Part shown: piece after piece, positions 17,068 to 27,089 of the stretch
Numbering within the stretch: position 1 is the first letter of the stretch
How the letters are laid out: the number at the start of each line of letters is the position of its first letter
Source: RGIG9041 sp045612565
Lineage (GTDB): Bacteria > Bacillota > Clostridia > Oscillospirales > QAKW01
Length of the DNA stretch: 51,517 nucleotides
Assembly: GCA_045612565.1 (NCBI GenBank)
Contig: JAZKZG010000079.1
Location: forward strand, 1-51,517
Reading direction: 5' to 3'
Translations under genes and position numbers: made by a program
The notes under the pieces: generated by a model
Seen by the model: only the letters and a program-made list of their open reading frames with translations
What the model was told of the DNA's origin: nothing
Database searches by the model: none

Positions 17068-18198
17068 CTAAACAATTAAAAAATAATGAAGTATTTTAAA
17101 AAAAATGTCCCAAATGCTCGATTTACCCACATACTCGGCTGAAATTATGTCACTTTTGCACAAAATTTTATCGTCAATTTTTACGCTTACCTCGCCGAGT
17201 TTTTGCCCCTCTTCTACAGGTGCGAGTATGTCGCTGCATAAATCTGTTTCAGTTTTGATATTTTTAGACTGACCTTTTTTAACAACGATGTTCGCTGTAC
17301 CGTTTGTAACGGGAGTAATGCTATTTTTTTTACCTTTAATAATTTTTATGGGTTCAAATTCGGGAAATTTCGGCTCGAAAAGTTCATATCCGCTAAAGCC
17401 GAAATTAAGCAGAGTTTTTGCGTCTTTTGTACGTTCGTCAACAGTTTTTGCCGCCATTACTACCGCAATAAGTTCCATATTTTCTTTCTGCGCAGTTGCC
17501 GAAATGCAATACCCTGAGGCAGAGGTGTATCCTGTTTTAAGACCTGTTGCACCTGCGTAAAATCTTATGAGTTTGTTTGTGTTTGTTAGTCCGAAACTGC
17601 CGTCGCGAATGCTATCGGTCCAAATTCCTGTGTATTTTTTAATGTCGGAAAATTTTAATAATTCTCTTGACATAATTGATATATCACGTGCGGTTGTCAG
17701 ATGCGAATCTGAGTCAAGTCCTGTGCAATTTTCAAAGTGTGTGTTGGTCATTCCGAGTTCTTTTGAGCGATTGTTCATTCTGTCCACAAACGCCTCTGTC
17801 GACCCTGAAGTAAATTCCGCCATTGCAACACAGCAATCATTTGCACTCGCCACTGCGATGCACTTGATCATCTCATCAACGGTGAATTTTTCGCCTTCTT
17901 TTAAATAAACCTGAGATCCACCCATCGAGGTCGCATACGCAGAAACATTGACGATGTCACTGTAGCCGTACTGCCCGTCGCGAATCGATTCCATAATTAA
18001 AAGCAAAGTCATGATTTTTGTAACTGATGCAGGTCTCATTTTCTGGTCTGCATTCTTTTCATAAAGCACGGTGCCGGTGGTTTTTTCGATGAGTATTGCC
18101 GACGGTACGTTTAATTCGAGTGACTCGTTTGCATATGTCGGAACAGTGATAAAAGTCAACATCACAAACATAACAATAAAAGCGGTAACTCTTTTCAT
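17068..18198 (-). CDS. Serine-type D-Ala-D-Ala carboxypeptidase (penicillin-binding protein 5/6 family)
   Basis: The start at MKRVTAFIVMFVMLTFITVP (18198) is chosen because AAAGGAG precedes it and it gives a proper signal peptide; an upstream open frame to 18360 overlaps the promoter region. The product is 376 residues. The active-site motifs are Ser58-x-x-Lys61 (ASVTK), the SAN of AVASANDCC, and KTG in GLKTGYTSASG. The PBP5-type C-terminal beta domain follows (about 270-350). The end is hydrophobic (WDIFFKILHYFLIV) and probably anchors the protein to the membrane. It trims the terminal D-Ala of peptidoglycan stem peptides, as in DacA/DacF. Confidence 0.95.
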   Translation of the reverse strand: MKRVTAFIVMFVMLTFITVPTYANESLELNVPSAILIEKTTGTVLYEKNADQKMRPASVTKIMTLLLIMESIRDGQYGYSDIVNVSAYATSMGGSQVYLKEGEKFTVDEMIKCIAVASANDCCVAMAEFTSGSTEAFVDRMNNRSKELGMTNTHFENCTGLDSDSHLTTARDISIMSRELLKFSDIKKYTGIWTDSIRDGSFGLTNTNKLIRFYAGATGLKTGYTSASGYCISATAQKENMELIAVVMAAKTVDERTKDAKTLLNFGFSGYELFEPKFPEFEPIKIIKGKKNSITPVTNGTANIVVKKGQSKNIKTETDLCSDILAPVEEGQKLGEVSVKIDDKILCKSDIISAEYVGKSSIWDIFFKILHYFLIV

Positions 18199-18224
18199 GT
18201 CAATTCTCCTTTGGTCATTTTTGT

Positions 18225-18252
18225 TATATATTATGTTTAATTTTTGGTACAA
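18225..18252 (-). promoter_or_regulatory. Possible promoter of the carboxypeptidase gene
   Basis: On the - strand TTGTAC (18252-18247), a 16-base spacer, then TATATA (18230-18225). It lies 27 bases before the chosen ATG and supports that start. Confidence 0.5.
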
Positions 18253-18361
18253 ATGACTATAGCTTTTTTTAGGCAAAAAATCTTTTTGTACAGACAGCAT
18301 AAACAAATCACATTTTGTGGTATATATGCAACATAAAGTTATGCCTTTTGCTGAACTCATT

Positions 18362-18370
18362 TGTTATAAT
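18362..18370 (+). promoter_or_regulatory. Extended -10 element upstream of the SLH protein gene
   Basis: TGT-TATAAT at 18362-18370 forms an extended -10 about 60 bases before the ATG. No good -35 box lies 16-18 bases upstream. The rest of the 231-base gap (18199-18429) holds only the divergent promoter region. Confidence 0.5.
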
Positions 18371-18429
18371 AATCGTGTATTATTATATTTAATAATAAAA
18401 CTTTTCACAAACCAGAGAGGAAGAAAGTT

Positions 18430-21400
18430 ATGAAGCAAACAGCAAAGCGCATTTTATCATTGGTATTGTCGCTGCTCATGTTGGTTTCGATGCTCACTGT
18501 ATATGCATCGGCAGCAAACAACTATGTGCCCGACGACGAATACTATGACAGAATCACACTTGACGCTTACGTGGTAAATCCTGCGTGGGCATCTCTTACA
18601 GAGGCAGATCACCTCAGAACAAAGGTTACATACACCTATAGAGGTAAGCTGATCGAAGAGACTTATCACAAAGACTATCATTTTGCCACTATTCAGGCGG
18701 CTTATAACAAGAGCGTTGAAGATAAGATTTCAACTCCTGTTATCCTCCTTGCACCCGGTACATATACCGACGTTTTAAAAATCAAGGGTAATCTCACTCT
18801 TGTTGGTGCAAACGCAGGTATCAGCCCCTTTGTAAAAGGTAATGCAAAGACAGATCCTTGGGAAGTAAATCCCAACAGACCCGAAAATGAGTCACTTCTT
18901 GCAGCGGTTATCTTTGTTGACAAAGCAACCAAAACCAATGTTGAAGTAAAATTCGATGGTCTTGAACTTTACAGAGGCTTCTCGTTTATCGAGGCAGGCG
19001 CAAGAAAAACAAACACAACCGTTGACTGTGTAAACACTGTTATCAACGGTGCAGGTAACGCATCATACGGTACTTACGCTGCAACTGATGTTTTCTCGTT
19101 CTCAAACTCGGCAACAATCGTAACAACACTCAACATCAGTGACACTTATGTTAAAAACCTCAAAACTTCAAGTGTTGCAGGTAAAGGTCTTACCGTTCTT
19201 AATGCAAAAAATGTGTTCCACACAATGAGTTCAACTGCATTTTTAGGTAACGCTGACGGTCCTAAGGATCAGAACCCGACCTACTACATCAGTGACTCAA
19301 TGTTCTATAACAACCAGGCAACATTCGGTGTGATTTCAGTTGACCCGTCAGCAAACGACTCGTCATCACGTACCTCATCACTCCTTGAGGTTTATGATTG
19401 CGTATTCCTTGACGGTCCCGATACACCTACTGATGCCGTAGCAAAGAAAGTTGCTCCTATCAATGCCGCTCTTACCAGCCCCAAAAACCTTGTAAAAGTT
19501 CACGATAACTGGTTTGAGGGTAAGCAAAACTATGATGCATCAATCATCGGTTTCACTCTCGGCGGAACAGCAACAACCAACGAATTCAGTACATCACTCA
19601 ACTTTAATAATAATGTACTTATCGGTTACTATAATCTTCCTAACACTGCAGGAATGCTCTCAACATCCGTTGTAGACTTCACAGGTAACTATTATGCAGA
19701 CTGTGAACGTAATCAGATTGACCCTGTATATGCTCACACAGCAAGTTACGACAATGTTAAGATGAATTATTTCTTCGTAAACCAGGCACTCACAATCAAG
19801 AGTTCTGTTTTCGAAATCAAATCGTTTGGTATTACAGGCGCTACTGTTGACAACACATTCAAAACAGTATCAGTAGTTCTTGACTATGGCAAAAAATATA
19901 AGTTAGCACTCAAATCGGCTGACCCCGAAACAGTATTTACTGTATATGACTCAACAAAAACAAATGTTGTTACTGAGTTCGATACAACAAAACTTGAATC
20001 AGGTGTTGAGAAAAACAAATTCTATGCTGTAGCAACTTCACCAAAATATCCTTCCTATTCATTTACATATGAAATAACGGTTTCAACCTATGACCCTGCA
20101 ACAGCTGCTAAATTTAATAAGGTAGACACATATCTTATTTCAGACGATATAAAGAACTATGCAAAAGGTTCTGCATACTATTCAATGTGGGACGGAATTC
20201 TTTATGAGTTTGAAGTAGGCAAAAATGCTTTCCTTAACATCAGCGATGTATTTGCAGTATGCAAAGCAGAACCCACAGTAATCATTCCTTCGGGTACTTA
20301 CACACAAGAACTTTACATTTCGCGTTCTGTTGTAATCCTTGGTGCCAAACATGGTATCAACCCCAATATCCGTCAGTTTGAAGATCCTGAAATTGAGTGG
20401 GAAATCAATCCCGAAAGAGATCAGCCTGACCAGGAAACATACCTTAAAAATACAGTTGTAAACGTTGAACCGGAAGGTGACAAAGCGGTTGTAATTGTTG
20501 ACGGTCTTACATTCGGTGAAAAATCGGGTGCGGCTGACAAATCTAAAAAGGAAAACAGCCACACAACATTATCAGTAGAAAACTGTATTGCCGATAACGC
20601 CGGCGGCGGTTCATACTTCTCAAAAGAAAACAATGCAACAGCAGTTATGAACACCATCTTTAATGTTGGTGATCAGGAACAGACAAACTCACACAAAACA
20701 ACCCGTCTTATCAACTTCCGTATGGAAAACCATCTTTCGATGAATGTTCTTACGGGTTATTTCGAAAACATTTTGTTTGAGGGTTGCTATACAGCAAATA
20801 ACGGCAGTTTCCTTTTCGCAAACGAGGTTACAGCACCTAAGGGTCTTAACTTCAACTTCGAAATGTATAACAACTGCTTCTACAAAAACTCACCTTCAAA
20901 CTACTACTTTATTATAAATAATGAATCAACTCTTACTGATGACCGTCAGTACAATCGTATCAGACTTGATAATAACATCTTCTATGATACAACAGGTTCA
21001 GGTGCAGGTATTATCGGTGTTCGTTTTGCATCAGACCGTGATATCTTCCACTTAACAAATAATATATTCTACGATCCTTCAGCATCACATTATATTCCTG
21101 GTAACGTTAACTGGTACATCGGTAAAGTTGGTGTTAAGAACACTGCAGATATTGCAAACGGTCTTGATCATCTTCAAATTCTTGACCAGGATAACATCAT
21201 TGTTAAATACAATCGCTTCCTTGGAAGCATTATCAAGTCATATTCAAATATGAACATTTGTAACCCCAACTCATATTGGGATATGACCGATAACTTCTAT
21301 TCATCAAGCCTTAGCAAAACAGCAACAGGTGTTTCACCTAACCTTGATTGTCCGCAAAACCATTGTGACAGCTACTTCCTTGACTGGGATATGACAAAAC

Positions 21401-23496
21401 CGTCAAATCCGTCTAAAGATTATAATACATCGCTTGATTTTGTCTTCAATGGTGCAGATGCAAAGACAAAGACCTTTAAAACAACTGTTGACGCTATGGT
21501 TTCTACCTATGAATTTGACATTGAAATGAATACCCGTCAGGCAAAATGTCAGATTTATACCGACAAAGAACTCACAAACGAGGTTACAAACCCTGTAACA
21601 CTCGGCGGCGGTGACAATGTTTACTATATCAAATTCAGTTCATACGACGGAACAGTAAGTGAACTCTATACCGCAACTGTTACAAAACCTGCTTCAACAG
21701 GTGCAAATATCGAAAAATTCGGTAACTGGAAGATAACAGGCAACAACATCTATGCATCAGTTCCTGTTGGTACTTCATACTATACTTTACCCACACCCGA
21801 AGTTTCAGTTGGCGCAACCTATACATTCTATACTGATTATGCATGTACAAACGAAATTGCAACAAACGTTGTAAAAGTTCCTGCTGATTATCCTGTTGTA
21901 AGATACATCAAGGTTGTATCACAAGATCTCAAAACAACAAAAATCTATACTGTATCGGTTGTACAGGCACAAAATGACCAGGCAGAGATTATTTCTATCC
22001 AAGGTGCAACCAAAAACGGTAATGTATTTACAGCATCATCTGATAAATCAGAGTTTGTAATCAATGCAACTATCTCAGACGGCGCTACAATTTCAGCAAC
22101 TGTTGACGGTAAAGAATTATTCGCAAAACCCAACGGCACATTTGTTGTTGAAAGCATTATCGACAAAAAGACTGTAGTTCTTACTGTAACGTCTGAAACA
22201 GGTGTTAAGAACACATTCACACTCAACATTGTAAAGGGCGTTTCAACAAGCACAGTTGAGTCTATCGTAAATATGTATGCTCCAGGCGGCGACAAATCAG
22301 CATTTACAACAAGTATCTACGAATCAACCTTCAAGGTTGTTCCCACCCTTTCAAGTGAAGCTGCAACATGGGCACTTTACGAGGATGCAGCTTGTACAAA
22401 AGCGATCAAGGGTGACACAATCATTCTCAGAGAACACACATCCATAGTTTATCTTAAGGTTACATCAGCCGATAAAACTTCAACAAACATTGTAACTCTT
22501 ACAATCAAGAGTTCTGAGTTCAAAGAGGAAAATACTGGCTCAGTAACAAAGGTATTCAGCATTAAAGATGCTGTTGAAGTTGAAGGTACAAAGAACAACT
22601 TTGTAATCAATGTTGCTCCCGGTACAACCAAGTATACATTACAACTTGTTGCCTCGGGTGAAGGATACGAAAAAAGTAACTACCTCATCGCAGGTGACCA
22701 CGAATTAAGATTCAGATACACAACAACTTCACCTAATCCGCTTGTAACAGTAAATACAGAACTTCCGCTTACAGGACGTAACAATGTGTTCTATGTTAAA
22801 ATCTGGGTTACAAAGGGTGAGCTTAGTCTTGGCGTTGAAGAGTATAAGGTAACTGTAGTTTCACCTCAAACAACTGTAGCAACTTATGCTGACGCAGGCA
22901 AAATTGCATCATGGGCAAAAGACGAAGTAGAATACCTTAATAAAAATGGCTATGCATACTTTGTTGGTAACGAAAAGAAAGAATTTGAACCTACAAAGGG
23001 CATCAACAGATTTGAAGTTGCAGTCGTTGTATGTAAGATTCTCGGTATCAATACACAGAGCTATGCAGGTACTAAGCATCTCTTTGGTGACACAATACCC
23101 AAGTGGGCAGATCCCTATGTAAAAGCTGTATATGCTATGGGCATTATGGCAGGTAAAGAAACAACTAAGTTTGACGGCTATGCCGAAACAACAAGACAGG
23201 AATTTGCTCGTATCATGGTTGGTACAATCGCATTTGCACGTGGCGAAGGTACGGTTGATGAACTTTATAATTCAAAGAAGACAGGCGTTGATTATGACTA
23301 TTCACAGCTCACCTTTGAAGACGACAAGACCGTTGCAAAATGGGCTCAGAGTTCAATCAAACTTGCAGTATCTTATTATAAAATAATGAACGGTGCAAAC
23401 CAGGGCGGTAAACTTTATATCAATCCTAAGAAAGCAATCACTCGTCAGGAGGTTGCAGTTCTTGTAGCAAACTACTCGGGATATACCGCAGAATAA
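18430..23496 (+). CDS. Giant S-layer-anchored surface protein with two beta-helix modules, beta-sandwich repeats and three SLH domains
   Basis: A 1688-residue exported protein. The signal peptide is residues 1-29, ending ASA. Two related pectin-lyase-fold (right-handed beta-helix) modules begin near residues 88 and 603. Each has a GTYT..L.I...V.ILGA.xGI signature and a WE(V/I)NP.R segment, so the halves look like an internal duplication. Between and after them are cadherin-like/Ig-like beta-sandwich repeats (about 470-560 and several from about 1000 to 1480). Three SLH repeats end the protein (about 1484-1545, 1549-1615, 1625-1688), anchoring it to secondary cell-wall polymer. Substrate unknown; it may bind or cleave plant or mucin glycans. 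GAGAGGAAG lies before the ATG. Confidence 0.9.
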   Translation: MKQTAKRILSLVLSLLMLVSMLTVYASAANNYVPDDEYYDRITLDAYVVNPAWASLTEADHLRTKVTYTYRGKLIEETYHKDYHFATIQAAYNKSVEDKISTPVILLAPGTYTDVLKIKGNLTLVGANAGISPFVKGNAKTDPWEVNPNRPENESLLAAVIFVDKATKTNVEVKFDGLELYRGFSFIEAGARKTNTTVDCVNTVINGAGNASYGTYAATDVFSFSNSATIVTTLNISDTYVKNLKTSSVAGKGLTVLNAKNVFHTMSSTAFLGNADGPKDQNPTYYISDSMFYNNQATFGVISVDPSANDSSSRTSSLLEVYDCVFLDGPDTPTDAVAKKVAPINAALTSPKNLVKVHDNWFEGKQNYDASIIGFTLGGTATTNEFSTSLNFNNNVLIGYYNLPNTAGMLSTSVVDFTGNYYADCERNQIDPVYAHTASYDNVKMNYFFVNQALTIKSSVFEIKSFGITGATVDNTFKTVSVVLDYGKKYKLALKSADPETVFTVYDSTKTNVVTEFDTTKLESGVEKNKFYAVATSPKYPSYSFTYEITVSTYDPATAAKFNKVDTYLISDDIKNYAKGSAYYSMWDGILYEFEVGKNAFLNISDVFAVCKAEPTVIIPSGTYTQELYISRSVVILGAKHGINPNIRQFEDPEIEWEINPERDQPDQETYLKNTVVNVEPEGDKAVVIVDGLTFGEKSGAADKSKKENSHTTLSVENCIADNAGGGSYFSKENNATAVMNTIFNVGDQEQTNSHKTTRLINFRMENHLSMNVLTGYFENILFEGCYTANNGSFLFANEVTAPKGLNFNFEMYNNCFYKNSPSNYYFIINNESTLTDDRQYNRIRLDNNIFYDTTGSGAGIIGVRFASDRDIFHLTNNIFYDPSASHYIPGNVNWYIGKVGVKNTADIANGLDHLQILDQDNIIVKYNRFLGSIIKSYSNMNICNPNSYWDMTDNFYSSSLSKTATGVSPNLDCPQNHCDSYFLDWDMTKPSNPSKDYNTSLDFVFNGADAKTKTFKTTVDAMVSTYEFDIEMNTRQAKCQIYTDKELTNEVTNPVTLGGGDNVYYIKFSSYDGTVSELYTATVTKPASTGANIEKFGNWKITGNNIYASVPVGTSYYTLPTPEVSVGATYTFYTDYACTNEIATNVVKVPADYPVVRYIKVVSQDLKTTKIYTVSVVQAQNDQAEIISIQGATKNGNVFTASSDKSEFVINATISDGATISATVDGKELFAKPNGTFVVESIIDKKTVVLTVTSETGVKNTFTLNIVKGVSTSTVESIVNMYAPGGDKSAFTTSIYESTFKVVPTLSSEAATWALYEDAACTKAIKGDTIILREHTSIVYLKVTSADKTSTNIVTLTIKSSEFKEENTGSVTKVFSIKDAVEVEGTKNNFVINVAPGTTKYTLQLVASGEGYEKSNYLIAGDHELRFRYTTTSPNPLVTVNTELPLTGRNNVFYVKIWVTKGELSLGVEEYKVTVVSPQTTVATYADAGKIASWAKDEVEYLNKNGYAYFVGNEKKEFEPTKGINRFEVAVVVCKILGINTQSYAGTKHLFGDTIPKWADPYVKAVYAMGIMAGKETTKFDGYAETTRQEFARIMVGTIAFARGEGTVDELYNSKKTGVDYDYSQLTFEDDKTVAKWAQSSIKLAVSYYKIMNGANQGGKLYINPKKAITRQEVAVLVANYSGYTAE

Positions 23497-23505
23497 TTTA
23501 ATAAT

Positions 23506-23534
23506 AAAAGAGCGGATTTAATGTCCGCTCTTTT
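23506..23534 (+). terminator. Terminator of the SLH protein gene
   Basis: Perfect 11-base arms AAAAGAGCGGA / TCCGCTCTTTT with a 7-base loop, 9 bases after the stop codon. Confidence 0.9.
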
Positions 23535-23595
23535 CATTTGACTATAAACAATTATTCGTGTAAAATATATAAAAAACAATTTGAGGTATATATAA

Positions 23596-25242
23596 ATGAA
23601 ATATACAATCGGAGTTGATTTTGGCACACTTTCAGCACGCGCAGTAATTATGTGCGCATCTACGGGCCAGATAGTTTCTGCACACACAGCACAGTATCCT
23701 GATGCTGTCATTGATACAAAACTCTGCGGAAACAAGTTGCCGCCTGACTATGCTCTTCAAAACCCGAATGACTATCTCTATGCGCTAAAAGCTGTAATAA
23801 CAGGCGCACTCAAAAAAGCACACCTTTCAAATGCCGACATCAGCGCACTCTGTATCGACTTTACCGCGTGTACGGTGGTTGCACACCTCTCCGATGGCAC
23901 CCCGATGTGTAACGTTGACGGATTTGAATCAAACCCCCACGCTTATGTAAAGTTGTGGAAGCATCACGGTGCCAAACTTGAGGCACAGCAACTTGAGGAT
24001 GCTGCAAAATCTCAGAATGCGCCGTGGCTCAAATACTATAACAACACCATTTCTTCCGAAAGTTTTTTTGCAAAAGTCCTCGAAACATACCGTAACGCTC
24101 CTGAACTTTATAAAAAGACTGACCGTTTTTCAGAGGCGGGTGACTGGCTTTCTTTTATGCTTACAGGCATTGAGACACATTCTGCAGCATACGCGGGATT
24201 CAAAGCCTATTGGAGCATCCGTGATGGGTACCCTTCAAAAGAATATCTTAACTCGGTTGAAGATGGTTTTGGCGAAATAATCGGCACCAAACTCACCGAA
24301 AACATTGTTTGTGCCGGAGAGTGTGTCGGCATAATAAATAAACGCGGTGCAGAATTTAGCGGACTTGCTGAAGGTACCTCTGTTGCAACACCAATGATTG
24401 ATGCTCACGCACCGCTCATTTCGCTTGGAGTTACCACACCAAATACACTTATGATGGTGCTTGGCACTTCGGGATGTTATATTGTAAACGATACTGTGCG
24501 CAAGGATATTGACGGTATTTGCGGAAGCAGTGAAAACTCAGTTATACCAAACCTTTGTACATATGAAGCGGCACTTGCTTGTTTTGGCGACCAACTTGAC
24601 TGGTATATCAAAAAACTTGTCGGCAGTAAATATAAAGATAATGCATCCGCACATAGCGACCTTACAAAAAAAGCATCACAACTAAAAATCGGCGAAGCGG
24701 GTCTTGTTGCACTCAACTGGTTTAACGGCAACCGCTGTCCGCTTTCCGATTTTAATCTGTCGGGAATGATTATGGGTCTTACCTTAACAACCCGCCCCGA
24801 AGAAATCTATCGTGCTCTTCTGGAGGGTGCTGCATTTTCGTCTGCTATCATTATTGAAAACTATAAAAAATCGGGTATTGCAATCAATAACATAATCGCC
24901 GCAGGTGGTATTGCACAAAAAAATCCGTTTTTTGTTTCAATGCTTTCGGATGTTCTTAATATTCCAATCTCTGTAACTTCGTCAACTGAGGGCGCCGCTC
25001 ACGGCTGTGCAATCTTAGCGTCAGTTGTCTCGGGCGAGTATAAAACCCTTGATGATGCGTGTAAAAAAATGTCTGCACCTATACAAACAACATACTATCC
25101 CAACCTGCAAAACCATAAACAGTATGTTCCGCTTTTGGATATTTATAAAACTCTTCATAACTATTTTGGCGTTCAGAATCCCGATATTATGAAAAAATTA
25201 AAGGAGTATAAACAAAATGCAACCAAAATGGATATGGAATAA
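23596..25242 (+). CDS. araB: Ribulokinase-type FGGY carbohydrate kinase
   Basis: A 548-residue kinase. It begins with IGVDFGTLSARAV (phosphate-1 motif). FTACTVV and FESNPHAYVKLWKHHGAKLEAQ are distinctive of AraB ribulokinases, and the C-terminal half has LGTSGCYIVND and AAGGIAQKNPFFVSMLSDVL. It phosphorylates L-ribulose (and related ketopentoses) to L-ribulose-5-phosphate. It overlaps the downstream GH78 gene by 26 bases, which suggests coupled expression. No araA or araD is nearby, so the pathway would be completed elsewhere. Identification as AraB is by motif; other ketopentoses or rhamnulose remain possible. Confidence 0.85.
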   Translation: MKYTIGVDFGTLSARAVIMCASTGQIVSAHTAQYPDAVIDTKLCGNKLPPDYALQNPNDYLYALKAVITGALKKAHLSNADISALCIDFTACTVVAHLSDGTPMCNVDGFESNPHAYVKLWKHHGAKLEAQQLEDAAKSQNAPWLKYYNNTISSESFFAKVLETYRNAPELYKKTDRFSEAGDWLSFMLTGIETHSAAYAGFKAYWSIRDGYPSKEYLNSVEDGFGEIIGTKLTENIVCAGECVGIINKRGAEFSGLAEGTSVATPMIDAHAPLISLGVTTPNTLMMVLGTSGCYIVNDTVRKDIDGICGSSENSVIPNLCTYEAALACFGDQLDWYIKKLVGSKYKDNASAHSDLTKKASQLKIGEAGLVALNWFNGNRCPLSDFNLSGMIMGLTLTTRPEEIYRALLEGAAFSSAIIIENYKKSGIAINNIIAAGGIAQKNPFFVSMLSDVLNIPISVTSSTEGAAHGCAILASVVSGEYKTLDDACKKMSAPIQTTYYPNLQNHKQYVPLLDIYKTLHNYFGVQNPDIMKKLKEYKQNATKMDME

Positions 25243-27073
25243 AACTGATGACACCCCTGATAGTTATGTCGATTTTAAACGTGAGTTTGTATGTACAGAC
25301 TATGCTAAGATTGATATATCCGCCGACTCAAATTACGCTCTTTTTATAAACGGTAGCTTTGTATCTTCAGGTCAATATTCTGATTTTCCTCATTATAAGA
25401 TATACGATACAATCGATATAACCCCTTATGTCAAAAACGGTGTAAATACCCTTAAAATTACTGTTTGGTACTATGGTGTATCAAATATGACTTATTTTAA
25501 GGGGGATGCTGGTCTTTGGTATAAGATTTATGACAATAACGGCATTATTGCTGTGTCGGATGAACAAACTCTTTGTCGACAAAACCCATATTACCTACAG
25601 GGTGCTTGTAAAAACATAACAAGCCAACTCGGTTTTAGTTATAACTGTAATCTGAACGCTACAGAAACACCTTATTTAAAAAGCGTTGTTACAGGTGTAG
25701 AATTAAAAATGTATCCACGACCTATAAAACGTTTATTGTTTGGTCAACCGATAAAATCGACTGTTGTAAAAAGTGATTCTCCGTCGCACTATCTGTTTGA
25801 TTTGGGGAAGGAAACTGTTGGTTTTTTAAAATTCAATATTTTTTCAGAAAAAAGCCAAAATGTTTTGATTGCTTTTGGTGAACATATCGTTGACGGCGGT
25901 GTGCGTCGTATAATAGGCGACCGTGATTTTAGTGTAAAACTCACATTAAAGCCGGGCGATAACGATTTTACCAACTATTTCAGGCGTCTTGGCTGTCGAT
26001 ATCTCGAATTGTTTGCAGATAATCCTGTAAAGGTTGATCACCTTACACTTATTCCTTGTGATTATCCGCTTAATGTTAACCATTATGACTTTAAAAATGA
26101 TCTACGAAACAAAATTTACTCTGTTTGCCTAGATACTTTACGTCTTTGTATGCACGAACATTACGAGGATTGCCCTTGGCGTGAACAGGCTTTGTATACA
26201 ATGGACAGCCGAAATCAGATGCTGTGCGGTTATTATGCTTTTTCGGAGTATGAGTTTGCACGTGCAAACCTATTACTTATTTCAAAAGACATCAGACCCG
26301 ACGGTATTTTGTCGATTTGTACTCCATCTAACGGCGCTCTTGCAATTCCGTCTTTTTCACTTCATTATTTCACACAGGTCTATGAATATACTGTATATTC
26401 AAAAGATTTAACACTTGCAAAAGAGATTTATCCAAAATTGAAATCAATTATACATACTTTTATAAACCGTATGCAAAATGGGCTTGTGTTAAACTTTGAA
26501 GGAGGGGAATATTGGAATTTTTATGAATGGACAAAAGGGCTTAGGGGTGGTAAAGATGAGAAGTATACCCTGGCCCTCAATGCGCTATTTTCAATTGCAC
26601 TTCAAAATATGCAAAAAATCTGTGATCTTATAGGTGTTGTTGCTGATTATGCTTCAATATCACAGTCTGTTAACAATGCAATTAATAAAACGTTTTATGA
26701 TAAAAACACAGGACTTTATTTCAATAGGGTTGGAGAAAAGATGAGCAAACTTACAAATGCATTTTGTATTTTGTGCGGTGCCGCCCCAAATCCTCGATAT
26801 ATTGCACAATTGCTTTGTGAAACAAATGATCTTACCGAAGTGTCACTAAGTATGCTCACGTTCAAATATGATGCGCTTTTAAAGGTTGATGCCGCAAAAT
26901 ACAAAAAATACATTTTAGATGATATTGACAACAAATATTCAAAAATGCTGGATGCCGGTGCAACATCATTTTGGGAAACCGAGGAGGGTGAATCTGCATT
27001 TGATAATGCGGGCAGTCTTTGTCACGGATGGAGTGCGATGCCGGTTTATTACTATACAATATTAAAGGAGTAG
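25217..27073 (+). CDS. Alpha-L-rhamnosidase-like glycoside hydrolase (GH78 type)
   Basis: A 618-residue protein without a signal peptide. An N-terminal beta-sandwich (about 1-150, start MQPKWIWNKTDD) resembles the accessory domain of GH78. The (alpha/alpha)6 barrel contains YEDCPWREQALYTMDSRNQ (about 313-331), where acidic residues of the GH78 catalytic motif lie. Near the C-terminus are SFWETEEGESAFDNAGSLCHGWSA, also a family hallmark. It is shorter than many extracellular rhamnosidases (~900) and probably acts on imported oligosaccharides. AAGGAG lies inside the kinase gene, and the overlap couples the two. The stop codon is in the terminator stem. Confidence 0.85.
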   Translation: MQPKWIWNKTDDTPDSYVDFKREFVCTDYAKIDISADSNYALFINGSFVSSGQYSDFPHYKIYDTIDITPYVKNGVNTLKITVWYYGVSNMTYFKGDAGLWYKIYDNNGIIAVSDEQTLCRQNPYYLQGACKNITSQLGFSYNCNLNATETPYLKSVVTGVELKMYPRPIKRLLFGQPIKSTVVKSDSPSHYLFDLGKETVGFLKFNIFSEKSQNVLIAFGEHIVDGGVRRIIGDRDFSVKLTLKPGDNDFTNYFRRLGCRYLELFADNPVKVDHLTLIPCDYPLNVNHYDFKNDLRNKIYSVCLDTLRLCMHEHYEDCPWREQALYTMDSRNQMLCGYYAFSEYEFARANLLLISKDIRPDGILSICTPSNGALAIPSFSLHYFTQVYEYTVYSKDLTLAKEIYPKLKSIIHTFINRMQNGLVLNFEGGEYWNFYEWTKGLRGGKDEKYTLALNALFSIALQNMQKICDLIGVVADYASISQSVNNAINKTFYDKNTGLYFNRVGEKMSKLTNAFCILCGAAPNPRYIAQLLCETNDLTEVSLSMLTFKYDALLKVDAAKYKKYILDDIDNKYSKMLDAGATSFWETEEGESAFDNAGSLCHGWSAMPVYYYTILKE

Positions 27074-27089
27074 TCTTCGACTACTCCTT
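27065..27089. terminator. Bidirectional terminator between GH78 and the U32 peptidase
   Basis: Perfect 11-base arms AAGGAGTAGTC / GACTACTCCTT around TTC. Stop codons of both convergent genes fall in it. Confidence 0.85.

Noticed and set aside
18199..18360. Longer N-terminus for the D-Ala-D-Ala carboxypeptidase
   Set aside because: It would bury the signal peptide and cover the likely promoter; AAAGGAG precedes the Met at 18198.
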